Assembly (NCBI RefSeq): GCF_030409605.1
Contig: NZ_JAUFQG010000004.1
Coordinates: 620,001-684,000 of the forward strand
Direction of reading: 5' to 3'
DNA: 64,000 bases
Origin: Simiduia curdlanivorans
GTDB lineage: Bacteria; Pseudomonadota; Gammaproteobacteria; Pseudomonadales; Cellvibrionaceae
How positions within the stretch are numbered: position 1 is the first letter of the stretch; every line of letters starts with the position of its first letter. The notes beneath the pieces were generated by a model that saw nothing but the letters and a program-made list of their open reading frames with translations, did not search any database and had not been told where the DNA came from. The position numbers and the translations under genes were made by a program. Positions 43,098 to 51,837 of the stretch are shown in pieces.

Positions 43098-44867
43098 TTA
43101 ATCTCGATCCGGCGCCGGCGCCACGCGCATCACTTCTTCGATAGTGGTTAAGCCGGCGCCGACCTTTTGCGCGCCCGATAAACGCAGCGTGCGCATACCT
43201 TCTTTTACTGCCTGTTTGCGCAGCACCATTAAATCGCCGTCGTCTTTGATGAGAGCTTTGACCGAATCGCTAAGCATCATGATTTCGTAAATGGCTAAAC
43301 GCCCGAGGTAGCCGGTGTTGCGACACTCTAAGCAGCCCACAGGTTTGTAAATTTTTGCTGGCGCTTGGGCTTTCCAAGGCGCGACTAATTGCTGCCAAGC
43401 AGCGGCATCCACTTCCGTGGCCTCTTTGCAGTGCGGGCACAGTGTGCGCACTAATCGCTGCGCCATCACCCCCAACACCGATGCCTTAATAAGATAAGAC
43501 GGCACGCCTAAATCCACCATCCGCGCGATGGCCGCTGGCGCATCGTTGGTGTGTAACGTGGATAACACCAAGTGCCCGGTAAGCGAGGCTTGAATCGCCA
43601 TTTCGGCGGTTTCAATATCGCGAATCTCGCCCACCATGATGATATCGGGATCTTGTCGCATCAGGGTGCGAATACCGGCGGCGAAATCTAAACCGATGTT
43701 GTGCTGTACTTGCGTTTGATTGAAGGCGTCTTCCACCATTTCAATTGGATCTTCGATGGTAGACACATTCACTTCATCGGTAGCGATGCGCTTCAGCGAT
43801 GAATAAAGTGTGGTGGTTTTACCGGAACCGGTGGGGCCAGTCACCAGCACTATGCCATTCGGGCGCGACAGCATGTCTTGCCACAACGCTAAATCTTCGC
43901 CCACTAAACCCAACTGTTCGAACGAGCGCAAAAGCACGTCGGGATCGAAAATACGCAGCACCATTTTTTCGCCAAAGGCGGTGGGCAGGGTCGATAAACG
44001 CAGCTCCACCTCGTTGCCTTCCGGGCTTTTGGTTTTAATGCGACCGTCTTGCGGTTTGCGTTTTTCGGCCACATTCATGCGGCCCAAGACTTTCAAGCGC
44101 GAGGTGACCGCGGTGGCCACATTCATGGGTAACTCGTACACCTGATGCAAGACGCCATCGATACGAAAGCGCACCCGCCCGACGGTGCGGCGCGGCTCCA
44201 AATGGATATCGCTGGCGCGCTGTTCGAAGGCGTATTGCAGCAGCCAGTCGACAATATTTACGATGTGCTGGTCGTTCGCCTCAGGGTCTTTAACGGCACC
44301 CACTTCCAATAACTGCTCGAAATTATTCACCACCGAGGTAGCGGCGCCGCCCACGCCCGAAATAGATTTTGCCAGCGAGTAGAACTCGACGGTGTAGCGC
44401 TCTATGTCGTCTGGGTCGGCAATCACTTTGGTGATGTGACGCCTAGCGGTGTGGGTTAACTGCTCGACCCAAGTGTGCACATGGGGCTCGGCGGTGGCCA
44501 CGATCAACTCGTCGGGCTTTACCGCAACACAGAGAATTTTATGGCGCTTGGCAAAGGCGAAAGACATCACCTCGGTAATTTTCGACACGTTGATTTCGAG
44601 CGGGTCGATATTGCACCAATCCAATTTGGCGCGCTCCGCCAACCAGCGCGACAGGCGCTCGCCATCCAAGGTTTTACCGCTGCTCGATTGATCGACGAGT
44701 TTGCGCCCGGCAATGATAGACAGGGGGTTCTTTTCTTTCTGCTTGCCCGACAGCGGCGTGCCCGAGAGTAAATTGGCATCGCCTTGTGAGACCCGGCCAT
44801 CCTCCACCAGGGCCAATAAGATATTGCGCAATTCGAGTGGGCGGTCGGGGGTAGCCAGTTGATTCAT
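43098..44867 (-). CDS. orphan type II/IV secretion-type ATPase (GspE/PilB family)
   Basis: 589 residues with an N-terminal T2SSE domain (~80-160), then the ATPase core: Walker A GPTGSGKTTTLYSS, Asp box EDPIEM, Walker B MRQDPDIIMVGEIRD, His box STLHTNDAP, and the zinc tetracysteine (CPHCKEATEV ... CLECRNTGYLGR). These match hexameric pilus/secretion assembly ATPases. No pilin, platform protein or secretin gene is nearby, so its machine must be encoded elsewhere or it is a solitary paralogue. Confidence 0.9.
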   Translation of the reverse strand: MNQLATPDRPLELRNILLALVEDGRVSQGDANLLSGTPLSGKQKEKNPLSIIAGRKLVDQSSSGKTLDGERLSRWLAERAKLDWCNIDPLEINVSKITEVMSFAFAKRHKILCVAVKPDELIVATAEPHVHTWVEQLTHTARRHITKVIADPDDIERYTVEFYSLAKSISGVGGAATSVVNNFEQLLEVGAVKDPEANDQHIVNIVDWLLQYAFEQRASDIHLEPRRTVGRVRFRIDGVLHQVYELPMNVATAVTSRLKVLGRMNVAEKRKPQDGRIKTKSPEGNEVELRLSTLPTAFGEKMVLRIFDPDVLLRSFEQLGLVGEDLALWQDMLSRPNGIVLVTGPTGSGKTTTLYSSLKRIATDEVNVSTIEDPIEMVEDAFNQTQVQHNIGLDFAAGIRTLMRQDPDIIMVGEIRDIETAEMAIQASLTGHLVLSTLHTNDAPAAIARMVDLGVPSYLIKASVLGVMAQRLVRTLCPHCKEATEVDAAAWQQLVAPWKAQAPAKIYKPVGCLECRNTGYLGRLAIYEIMMLSDSVKALIKDDGDLMVLRKQAVKEGMRTLRLSGAQKVGAGLTTIEEVMRVAPAPDRD

Positions 44868-44979
44868 AGTCCCTCACTGTGACGGTTAGCAGCAGTGCTG
44901 AATGTACCACAGCAGCGCAGCGGCTACACTGACGCACAGCCAATAACCAAACCAGCGCGGCCTGGGTGCGAATTCGAGC

Positions 44980-45008
44980 GTGACCCTCGTCACATGAGTC
45001 CTTATACT
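44980..45008 (+). promoter_or_regulatory. candidate sigma-70 promoter of the phosphate transport pair
   Basis: -35-like GTGACC (44980) and -10 TATACT (45003), 17-base spacer, ending 29 bases before the gene start. The -35 half lies in a palindrome GTGAC-cctc-GTCAC that could be an operator. Confidence 0.45.
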
Positions 45009-45037
45009 GCGCGCTCTGATTCTAGGGAGAACAGACA

Positions 45038-45718
45038 ATGCCTAGTGCCAACCCCTTTGCCACCCTATTTGGTAAATCACCCATCAAGCCCATGCAAGAG
45101 CATATGGCCGTGGTCACCGAAGCCGCCATGTTATTAAAACCCTTCTTCGAAGCCGTTATTGCCGGCGATTGGGTTAAAGCGGAACAGGTACAAAACAATA
45201 TCCACCAGCTCGAAAACGATGCCGACAAGCTGAAAAAGCAGTTGCGTCTACATCTACCTAAAAGCTTGTTTCTGCCCGTGCCTAGGTCAGACCTGCTGGA
45301 GCTGCTCGCCGGTCAGGACCGTATCGCCAATCGCGCTAAAGACATTGCCGGCATCATGCTCGGCCGCCAAATGAAGCTGCCCAAAGCCTTGGGCGAGCAA
45401 ATGCTGGCGTTTGTCGACTCGGCGGTGGCCACCGTAGCCCAGTCGCTGACCGCCATTAACGAGCTCGACGAGTTACTGGAAACTGGCTTTGCCGGGCGCG
45501 AGTTAAATATTGTTGAAAACATGATTAGCGAGCTGGATAAGCTCGAAAACCGCGCCGACGAAATGGAAGTCACCATCCGCGCCGCGCTGTTCGCGCTGGA
45601 GTCGGAAATGCCGCCGGTGGACGTGATGTTCCTGTACCGGGTTATCGATTGGGTGGGCGATGTTGCCGACCGTGCACAAAAAGTAGGTAGCCGATTAGAG
45701 CTGCTGCTAGCGCGCTAA
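45038..45718 (+). CDS. PhoU-like (DUF47/TIGR00153) phosphate transport accessory protein
   Basis: 226 residues, all-helical, with PhoU-type metal-binding patterns: LENDADKLKKQLRLHLPKSL, DRIANRAKDIAG and KLENRADEME. Members partner PiT-type transporters and probably adjust their activity. The next gene, 27 bases on, is a PiT permease, which supports that reading. Confidence 0.9.
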   Translation: MPSANPFATLFGKSPIKPMQEHMAVVTEAAMLLKPFFEAVIAGDWVKAEQVQNNIHQLENDADKLKKQLRLHLPKSLFLPVPRSDLLELLAGQDRIANRAKDIAGIMLGRQMKLPKALGEQMLAFVDSAVATVAQSLTAINELDELLETGFAGRELNIVENMISELDKLENRADEMEVTIRAALFALESEMPPVDVMFLYRVIDWVGDVADRAQKVGSRLELLLAR

Positions 45719-45745
45719 GCGCTTCCATTATTGCGGAGATTGTCC

Positions 45746-47014
45746 ATGTCTATTATTGCTGAATACGGCCATGTTTTTATCATCATGGCCTGTATTTTTG
45801 GCCTGTTTATGGCCTGGGGTGTTGGCGCCAACGATGTTGCCAATGCCATGGGTACATCGGTCGGCTCGAAGGCGCTCACCATCAAGCAGGCGATTATTAT
45901 CGCCATGATTTTCGAGTTTTTGGGCGCTTATCTCGCCGGTGGCGAGGTTACTGAAACCATTCGCAAGGGTATTATCGACCCCTCTGCCATCGCCGACACG
46001 CCCGAGCTCTTGGTCTACGGCATGATGGCTGCACTACTGGCGGCTGGCACTTGGTTGCTGATTGCCTCTATGCTCGGTTGGCCTGTGTCTACCACCCACT
46101 CCATCGTTGGCGCCATCGTCGGCTTCGCGGTGGCGGGCATCTCTTTTGACGCCGTGTCTTGGGGCAAAGTCGGCACCATTGCCGCCAGCTGGGTGGTCTC
46201 GCCAATTCTGGCCGGCACCCTGTCTTTTATGTTGTTTCGCAGCGTTCAACGGCTGATTCTAGACACCGAAAACCCGCTCGAAAATGCTCGCAGGTATGTG
46301 CCCTTCTACATGTTTGGCGTGGGCTTTTTGATCAGCATGGTAACTATGCTGAAGGGCTTGAAACATGTGTTTAAAGACTCGGGCGTAAACTTTAGCTTCT
46401 TCGAATCTGTGGGTATTTCGGCACTGCTGGGGCTTTTAGTCGCCGGCTTTGGTATTTATCTGCTTAAGCAGATTAAGCCGGTCAGCACCAGCGAATCGCG
46501 CTTTGCCAATGTCGAGCAAGTATTTGCCATTCTGATGATTTTTACCGCCTGCTCCATGGCCTTCGCGCACGGCTCTAACGACGTTGCCAACGCCGTTGGC
46601 CCCATGGCGTCGATCGTCGCCACGGTAAAAACCGGTGCCATTGGCGCCAAGGCCATGATGCCGGCTTGGATATTGTTGGTGGGCGCTATCGGTATCGTGA
46701 TCGGTTTGGCCACCTACGGCTATAAAGTGATGGCCACTATCGGCAAGAAGATTACCGAGCTGACCCCAAGCCGTGGTTTCGCCGCCGAGCTTGGCGCGGC
46801 GGGCACCGTGGTGCTGGCCTCGGGCACGGGCTTACCTATTTCAACCACCCACACCTTGGTGGGTGCGGTGCTGGGTGTTGGCTTGGCGCGTGGAATCGGA
46901 GCGCTTAACTTGCGCGTTATTGGCAGCATATTCCTGTCTTGGATAGTGACGCTGCCGGCCGGCGCGCTCTTGGCTATTATCTTCTTCTATATTTTCAAAG
47001 GCTTGTTTAGCTGA
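45746..47014 (+). CDS. pitA: PiT family low-affinity inorganic phosphate transporter
   Basis: 422 residues, about ten membrane segments, with the two inverted signatures GANDVANAMGTSVGS and GSNDVANAVGPMAS and the duplicated PVSTTHSIVGAIVGF / PISTTHTLVGAVLGV. It imports metal-phosphate with protons or sodium. The start at 45746 has GGAG 7 bases upstream. Probably co-transcribed with the upstream PhoU-like gene. Confidence 0.94.
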   Translation: MSIIAEYGHVFIIMACIFGLFMAWGVGANDVANAMGTSVGSKALTIKQAIIIAMIFEFLGAYLAGGEVTETIRKGIIDPSAIADTPELLVYGMMAALLAAGTWLLIASMLGWPVSTTHSIVGAIVGFAVAGISFDAVSWGKVGTIAASWVVSPILAGTLSFMLFRSVQRLILDTENPLENARRYVPFYMFGVGFLISMVTMLKGLKHVFKDSGVNFSFFESVGISALLGLLVAGFGIYLLKQIKPVSTSESRFANVEQVFAILMIFTACSMAFAHGSNDVANAVGPMASIVATVKTGAIGAKAMMPAWILLVGAIGIVIGLATYGYKVMATIGKKITELTPSRGFAAELGAAGTVVLASGTGLPISTTHTLVGAVLGVGLARGIGALNLRVIGSIFLSWIVTLPAGALLAIIFFYIFKGLFS

Positions 47015-47038
47015 GGCCGACGCGAGCCAGAGCAAGTA

Positions 47039-47064
47039 ATGAGGGCGCCTGCAGGCGCCTTCAT
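47039..47064. terminator. palindromic hairpin after the phosphate permease
   Basis: 26-base near-perfect palindrome (core GGCGCCTGCAGGCGCC); only a weak T-rich tail, but the position fits a terminator. Confidence 0.6.
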
Positions 47065-47146
47065 TGTTTATGGCGCGCGAACATAGCACAATCAGGCTCT
47101 GCAACAGCGCCAAGGGCGCTATCACACGCACTTCTAGGATGGATGC

Positions 47147-48295
47147 ATGACCGATTTGAAGCAATACCGGCAAGCACTCGGCCAATTGGTTGCCCTGCCA
47201 TCGGTCAGTTGCGCCTCACCTCGGCTGGATATGAGCAACCGCGAGGTAGTGGATCTACTGGCCAACTGGTTTGCCGACCTAGGCTTCGAAACTCAGGTTC
47301 AAGCCTTGCCCGGCCAACCTAACAAGGCCAACTTGATTGCGACGCTCGGTAGCGGGACAGGCGGCTTGGTGCTGGCCGGCCATACCGATACCGTGCCCTT
47401 TGACGAACACAGCTGGGATCAAGACCCGTTTAAGCTCACCGAAAAACAAGACCGGCTCTATGGTTTAGGAGCCACCGATATGAAGGGCTTTTTCCCGGTC
47501 ATACTGGCGGCGGTGAAAGACTTCACCAGCAAACCCTTGAAGGCGCCGCTCACGATCATCGCCACCGCGGACGAAGAAACCTCTATGGCCGGTGCACGGG
47601 CCTTGGCCAAACAACACCATCACCAAGCGCATGCCGCGGTGATCGGCGAGCCCACAGGCTTGAAGCCTATCCGCATGCACAAGGGCATTATGATGGAGGC
47701 CGTGCACGTGCGCGGCCATAGCGGTCACTCCTCGGACCCGGCCCTAGGCAACAATGCGCTAGAGGCCATGAACCTAGTGATGGCGGACCTCTTGAGCTTT
47801 CGCCAGGAGCTCCAAAGCCAATACCAACACCCCGGTTTTGCCGTGTCGGTGCCAACCTTAAACTTGGGCTGCATTCACGGCGGCGACAACCCCAATCGTA
47901 TTTGCGGCGACTGTGAGCTGCAGTTCGACTTGCGCAGCCTGCCCGGCATGGACAACCAGCAACTGCATGCCGACCTCGAGCGTCGGCTCGCTCCCTTGGC
48001 GCAAAGGCTCAACGTCGATATCACCCTGCGCTCGCTTTTCGCCGATGTGCCGGCCTTTGAACAGGCTGCCAATAGCCAGCTGGTGCTGCAGTGCGAAGCG
48101 CTCACCGGCAACGCGGCGGTCAGTGCCGCCTTCGCCACGGAAGCGCCGTTTCTGCAGCAACTAGGTATGGAAACCGTTGTGTTAGGCCCTGGCTCTATCG
48201 ATCAAGCGCATCAGCCCAATGAATTTATTCCCTTAGATCAAATTGCCCCCGCCGTGACCGTGCTGCAGCAATTAATTCGTCACTACTGTTGTTAA
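47147..48295 (+). CDS. argE: acetylornithine deacetylase
   Basis: 382 residues, M20 dizinc peptidase family: LAGHTDTVPFD (metal His and Asp), GLGATDMKGF, and TADEETSMAGAR with the general-base Glu. The late FATEAPFLQQLG and GPGSIDQAHQPNE carry the last metal ligands. It releases ornithine in arginine synthesis. The adjacent argA, 23 bases downstream, supports ArgE over other M20 members. Confidence 0.94.
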   Translation: MTDLKQYRQALGQLVALPSVSCASPRLDMSNREVVDLLANWFADLGFETQVQALPGQPNKANLIATLGSGTGGLVLAGHTDTVPFDEHSWDQDPFKLTEKQDRLYGLGATDMKGFFPVILAAVKDFTSKPLKAPLTIIATADEETSMAGARALAKQHHHQAHAAVIGEPTGLKPIRMHKGIMMEAVHVRGHSGHSSDPALGNNALEAMNLVMADLLSFRQELQSQYQHPGFAVSVPTLNLGCIHGGDNPNRICGDCELQFDLRSLPGMDNQQLHADLERRLAPLAQRLNVDITLRSLFADVPAFEQAANSQLVLQCEALTGNAAVSAAFATEAPFLQQLGMETVVLGPGSIDQAHQPNEFIPLDQIAPAVTVLQQLIRHYCC

Positions 48296-48318
48296 TAGAG
48301 GTTAAGTAAGGCTTATCC

Positions 48319-49656
48319 ATGACCCAGGAAAACACCAAACCCATGGCGCAACAATACGTTGATTGGTTCCGCGACTCATCGCCCTACATCAACGCGCACC
48401 GGGGCAAGACCTTCGTGCTGATGCTGCCCGGCGAAGCTGTCAGGCACGCCAATTTTGCCAATATCATCTACGACATTGCGCTGTTAAACAGCCTTGGCGT
48501 ACGCCTGGTTATCGTGCACGGCACCCGACCGCAAGTTGAACAGCGCTTGGAGCTGGCGGAAATGGATTCGCTGTTTCACGAAAACCTGCGCATCACCGAC
48601 CCACAAGCCATGACCGCCATTATTCATGCGGCCGGCGAAGTGCGGGTGGATATCGAGGCGGCGCTGTCTACCGGACTGCCAAATTCCCCTATGCATGGCG
48701 CCCATATTCAAGCGGTAAGTGGCAACTTTATCACCGGCATGCCGCTTGGCGTGATCGATGGCACCGACTTGCAATTTACCGGCAAGGTTAGGCGCATCAA
48801 CACCAAAACCATGCAGCAATCGCTCGATTTAGGCGCAATTTTGATTGTCTCGCCGCTCGGTTACTCGCCCACCGGCGAGGTGTTTAACCTGAGCTTCGCC
48901 GAGGTAGCCACCCAGGTGGCCATCAACCTCAACGCCGACAAGATTGTTAGCTTTGTCGAAGGCCGGGGCGTCGAGGATGAAGCCGGCGGTCTGATTCGCG
49001 AATTTATGCTGCACGAGGCAGAACAGTACCTCAACAACGAAAACAGCCGCCCGGCGCACGGCAGCCGGCTGGCGTTAAAGGCCTGTTTCGAGGCCTGCAC
49101 CAAGGGCGTGCCTAGGGCGCAAATCGTCTCCTTCAGCGACGACGGCGCCTTTTTGAAGGAGCTCTTCACCCGCGACGGCAGCGGCACCATGGTCTATCGG
49201 GATAACTACGAGCAGCTGCGCACCGCCTCGATCGACGACGTAGGCGGTATTATCGAGCTCATCGAACCCTTAGAAAAAGCCGGTATTTTGGTGCGCCGCT
49301 CGCGCGAGATGCTGGAGAGCGAGATCGAAAAGTTCTCGGTGCTGGAAAAAGACGGCACCATACTGGCCTGTGCCGCGCTCTACCCTTATTCCACTGGCGC
49401 CGCGGAGCTAGCCTGCGTGGTCACCCACCCCAGCTACCAAAAAGGCGGCCGCGCCGCAAAGCTTCTACATCAGCTAGAGCGCCATGCCATGCGCGCCGGC
49501 ATTAAAGAGCTGTTTGTGCTCACCACCCAAACCGCGCATTGGTTTTTGGAACAGGGCTTCGTGCCCGGCGATATAGAGACACTGCCCATTGAGAAGCAAT
49601 CTCTTTATAACTATCAGCGCAAATCGAAAATATTCACTAAGCGTTTGGCTATTTAG
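48319..49656 (+). CDS. argA: amino-acid N-acetyltransferase (N-acetylglutamate synthase)
   Basis: 445 residues: an N-terminal amino acid kinase-like domain (VRHANFANIIYDIALLNSLGVRLVIVHG region, arginine-sensing) and a C-terminal GNAT domain (EKDGTILACAAL, CVVTHPSYQKGGRAAKLL). First step of arginine synthesis; classical ArgA enzymes are feedback inhibited by arginine. It follows argE. Confidence 0.95.
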   Translation: MTQENTKPMAQQYVDWFRDSSPYINAHRGKTFVLMLPGEAVRHANFANIIYDIALLNSLGVRLVIVHGTRPQVEQRLELAEMDSLFHENLRITDPQAMTAIIHAAGEVRVDIEAALSTGLPNSPMHGAHIQAVSGNFITGMPLGVIDGTDLQFTGKVRRINTKTMQQSLDLGAILIVSPLGYSPTGEVFNLSFAEVATQVAINLNADKIVSFVEGRGVEDEAGGLIREFMLHEAEQYLNNENSRPAHGSRLALKACFEACTKGVPRAQIVSFSDDGAFLKELFTRDGSGTMVYRDNYEQLRTASIDDVGGIIELIEPLEKAGILVRRSREMLESEIEKFSVLEKDGTILACAALYPYSTGAAELACVVTHPSYQKGGRAAKLLHQLERHAMRAGIKELFVLTTQTAHWFLEQGFVPGDIETLPIEKQSLYNYQRKSKIFTKRLAI

Positions 49657-49768
49657 CGCGTTTTACTGCTAACAAACCCGCCCAAACACTCGGCCGGCCG
49701 CAGCCTTTCTGGTATGCTTGCCGGCCGTTTTTATTGCAATACATTTATCAGACTTCTGGAGTCGTCTC

Positions 49769-51610
49769 ATGCCAGCCTATCGCTCGAAAACATCCACCCA
49801 TGGCCGCAACATGGCCGGCGCACGCGCCCTTTGGCGCGCCACCGGCATGAAAGATGACGATTTCCAAAAACCCATTATCGCCATTTCCAACTCCTTCACC
49901 CAGTTCGTGCCCGGCCATGTGCATCTAAAAGACATGGGGCAATTGGTAGCACGGGAAATTGAAAAGGCTGGCGGCGTGGCAAAAGAGTTCAACACTATCG
50001 CCGTCGACGACGGTATCGCCATGGGCCACGACGGCATGCTCTACAGCCTGCCCAGCCGCGACATTATCGCCGACAGCGTCGAGTATATGGTTAACGCCCA
50101 CTGTGCTGACGCCATCGTGTGCATCTCCAACTGCGACAAGATTACGCCCGGCATGTTGATGGCGGCCATGCGCATCAACATTCCGGTGATCTTCGTTTCC
50201 GGCGGGCCGATGGAAGCCGGTAAAACGAAATTAGCCGAGCACAAATTAGACCTTGTGGATGCCATGGTCATTGCCGCCGACGACACCGCTTCAGACGAAA
50301 AAGTCGACGCCTACGAGCGCTCCGCCTGTCCCACCTGCGGTTCTTGCTCGGGCATGTTTACCGCCAACTCGATGAACTGTTTAACCGAGGCGCTGGGTTT
50401 ATCGCTGCCCGGCAATGGCTCAATGCTGGCAACGCATAGCGACCGCGAACAACTTTTCTTAGAGGCCGGGCGCAAGATTGTCGAGATTACCAAGCGCTAT
50501 TACGAACACGATGACGCATCGGTTTTGCCGCGCAATATCGCCTCCCTGCCAGCGTTTAACAACGCCATGGCACTCGACATCGCCATGGGCGGCTCCACCA
50601 ATACCATTTTGCATTTACTGGCCGCCGCGCAAGAAGGCGACATCGATTTCAGCATGAAAGATATCGACGCACTGTCGCGCCGCATTCCGCAGCTGTGTAA
50701 GGTGGCGCCGAACACGAAAAATTATCACATGGAAGATGTGCATCGCGCCGGCGGCGTGTTTAGTATTCTGGGCGAACTGGCGCGCGGCGACTTACTCGAC
50801 ACCAGCATTCCTACTGTACACAGCGCCACGCTGGCAGAGGGCCTAGCCAAGTGGGATATCACCGTGACCGAGAGCCCGGCCGTGCGTGAATTTTTCCGCG
50901 CCGGGCCCGCCGGCATTCCGACCCAAACCGCCTTTTCGCAAAGCACGCGCTACCCCACACTCGATGGCGATCGCGCCAACGGTTGTATTCGCTCGGTAGA
51001 AAATGCGTTTAGCAAAGAAGGCGGGCTTGCCGTATTAACCGGTAACATTGCTGTCGATGGCTGCGTGGTAAAAACCTCCGGCGTCGACGAAAGCATTTGG
51101 ATTTTTGAAGGCCCTGCTTACGTGGTTGAGAGCCAGGACGAAGCCGTTGCCGATATTTTGGCAGGCAAAGTTAAAGAAGGTGATGTGGTTATTATCCGGT
51201 ACGAAGGTCCAAAAGGTGGGCCAGGCATGCAGGAGATGTTGTATCCAACTAGCTATTTAAAATCAAAAAGTTTGGGTGCTAAGTGTGCGCTGCTCACCGA
51301 CGGCCGTTTTTCCGGTGGCACCTCGGGTTTAAGTATTGGCCACGCCTCGCCAGAAGCAGCGGCCGGTGGCGCTATCGGCTTAGTAGAAACGGGCGATATT
51401 ATTCAGATCAACATCCCAGCCAGAAGTATTAATGTAAAACTTTCTGATCAAGAATTAGATGAAAGACGCGCCAAAGAAGACGCCAAAGGCGACTTAGCCT
51501 GGAAGCCAAAAGCACAGCGGCCACGCAAAGTGTCTGCATCGCTAAAAGCCTATGCGCTATTGGCAACTAGCGCGGACAAAGGTGCCGTGCGCGATTTATC
51601 TAAGTTGTAA
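49769..51610 (+). CDS. ilvD: dihydroxy-acid dehydratase
   Basis: 613 residues from the ATG at 49769 (TGGAG 8 bases upstream). Iron-sulfur ligands lie in CISNCDKITPGM and CPTCGSCSGMFTANSMNCL; GGSTNTILHLLA and GRFSGGTSGLSIGH are family signatures. It makes the branched 2-oxo acids used by IlvE. It forms no visible operon. Confidence 0.96.
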   Translation: MPAYRSKTSTHGRNMAGARALWRATGMKDDDFQKPIIAISNSFTQFVPGHVHLKDMGQLVAREIEKAGGVAKEFNTIAVDDGIAMGHDGMLYSLPSRDIIADSVEYMVNAHCADAIVCISNCDKITPGMLMAAMRINIPVIFVSGGPMEAGKTKLAEHKLDLVDAMVIAADDTASDEKVDAYERSACPTCGSCSGMFTANSMNCLTEALGLSLPGNGSMLATHSDREQLFLEAGRKIVEITKRYYEHDDASVLPRNIASLPAFNNAMALDIAMGGSTNTILHLLAAAQEGDIDFSMKDIDALSRRIPQLCKVAPNTKNYHMEDVHRAGGVFSILGELARGDLLDTSIPTVHSATLAEGLAKWDITVTESPAVREFFRAGPAGIPTQTAFSQSTRYPTLDGDRANGCIRSVENAFSKEGGLAVLTGNIAVDGCVVKTSGVDESIWIFEGPAYVVESQDEAVADILAGKVKEGDVVIIRYEGPKGGPGMQEMLYPTSYLKSKSLGAKCALLTDGRFSGGTSGLSIGHASPEAAAGGAIGLVETGDIIQINIPARSINVKLSDQELDERRAKEDAKGDLAWKPKAQRPRKVSASLKAYALLATSADKGAVRDLSKL

Positions 51611-51617
51611 TTTTTTT

Positions 51618-51648
51618 AACGTCGCTCGGAAGTTTTCCGAGCGACGTT
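51618..51648. terminator. 14-bp stem after ilvD
   Basis: AACGTCGCTCGGAA / TTCCGAGCGACGTT with a 3-base loop, preceded rather than followed by a T tract (51611-51617). A transcript end is likely, but it is not a textbook intrinsic terminator in either direction. Confidence 0.5.
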
Positions 51649-51837
51649 AGCACGATCATTCCAAAACCAAGTTTTCACATCACTTTTTATCTGCAATTTA
51701 TCTTATTTATTCCTCCTTCCAGCTGTTATCTCTGAACTCTGTCGCGTTCGATTGTTTTAAATTTTTTCCGCTGTTAGCTTTGTGCTGTCGGCGAGGTGTT
51801 GTCCGAAAAATAATTCTAAAGAAAAAAAGGAAATATC

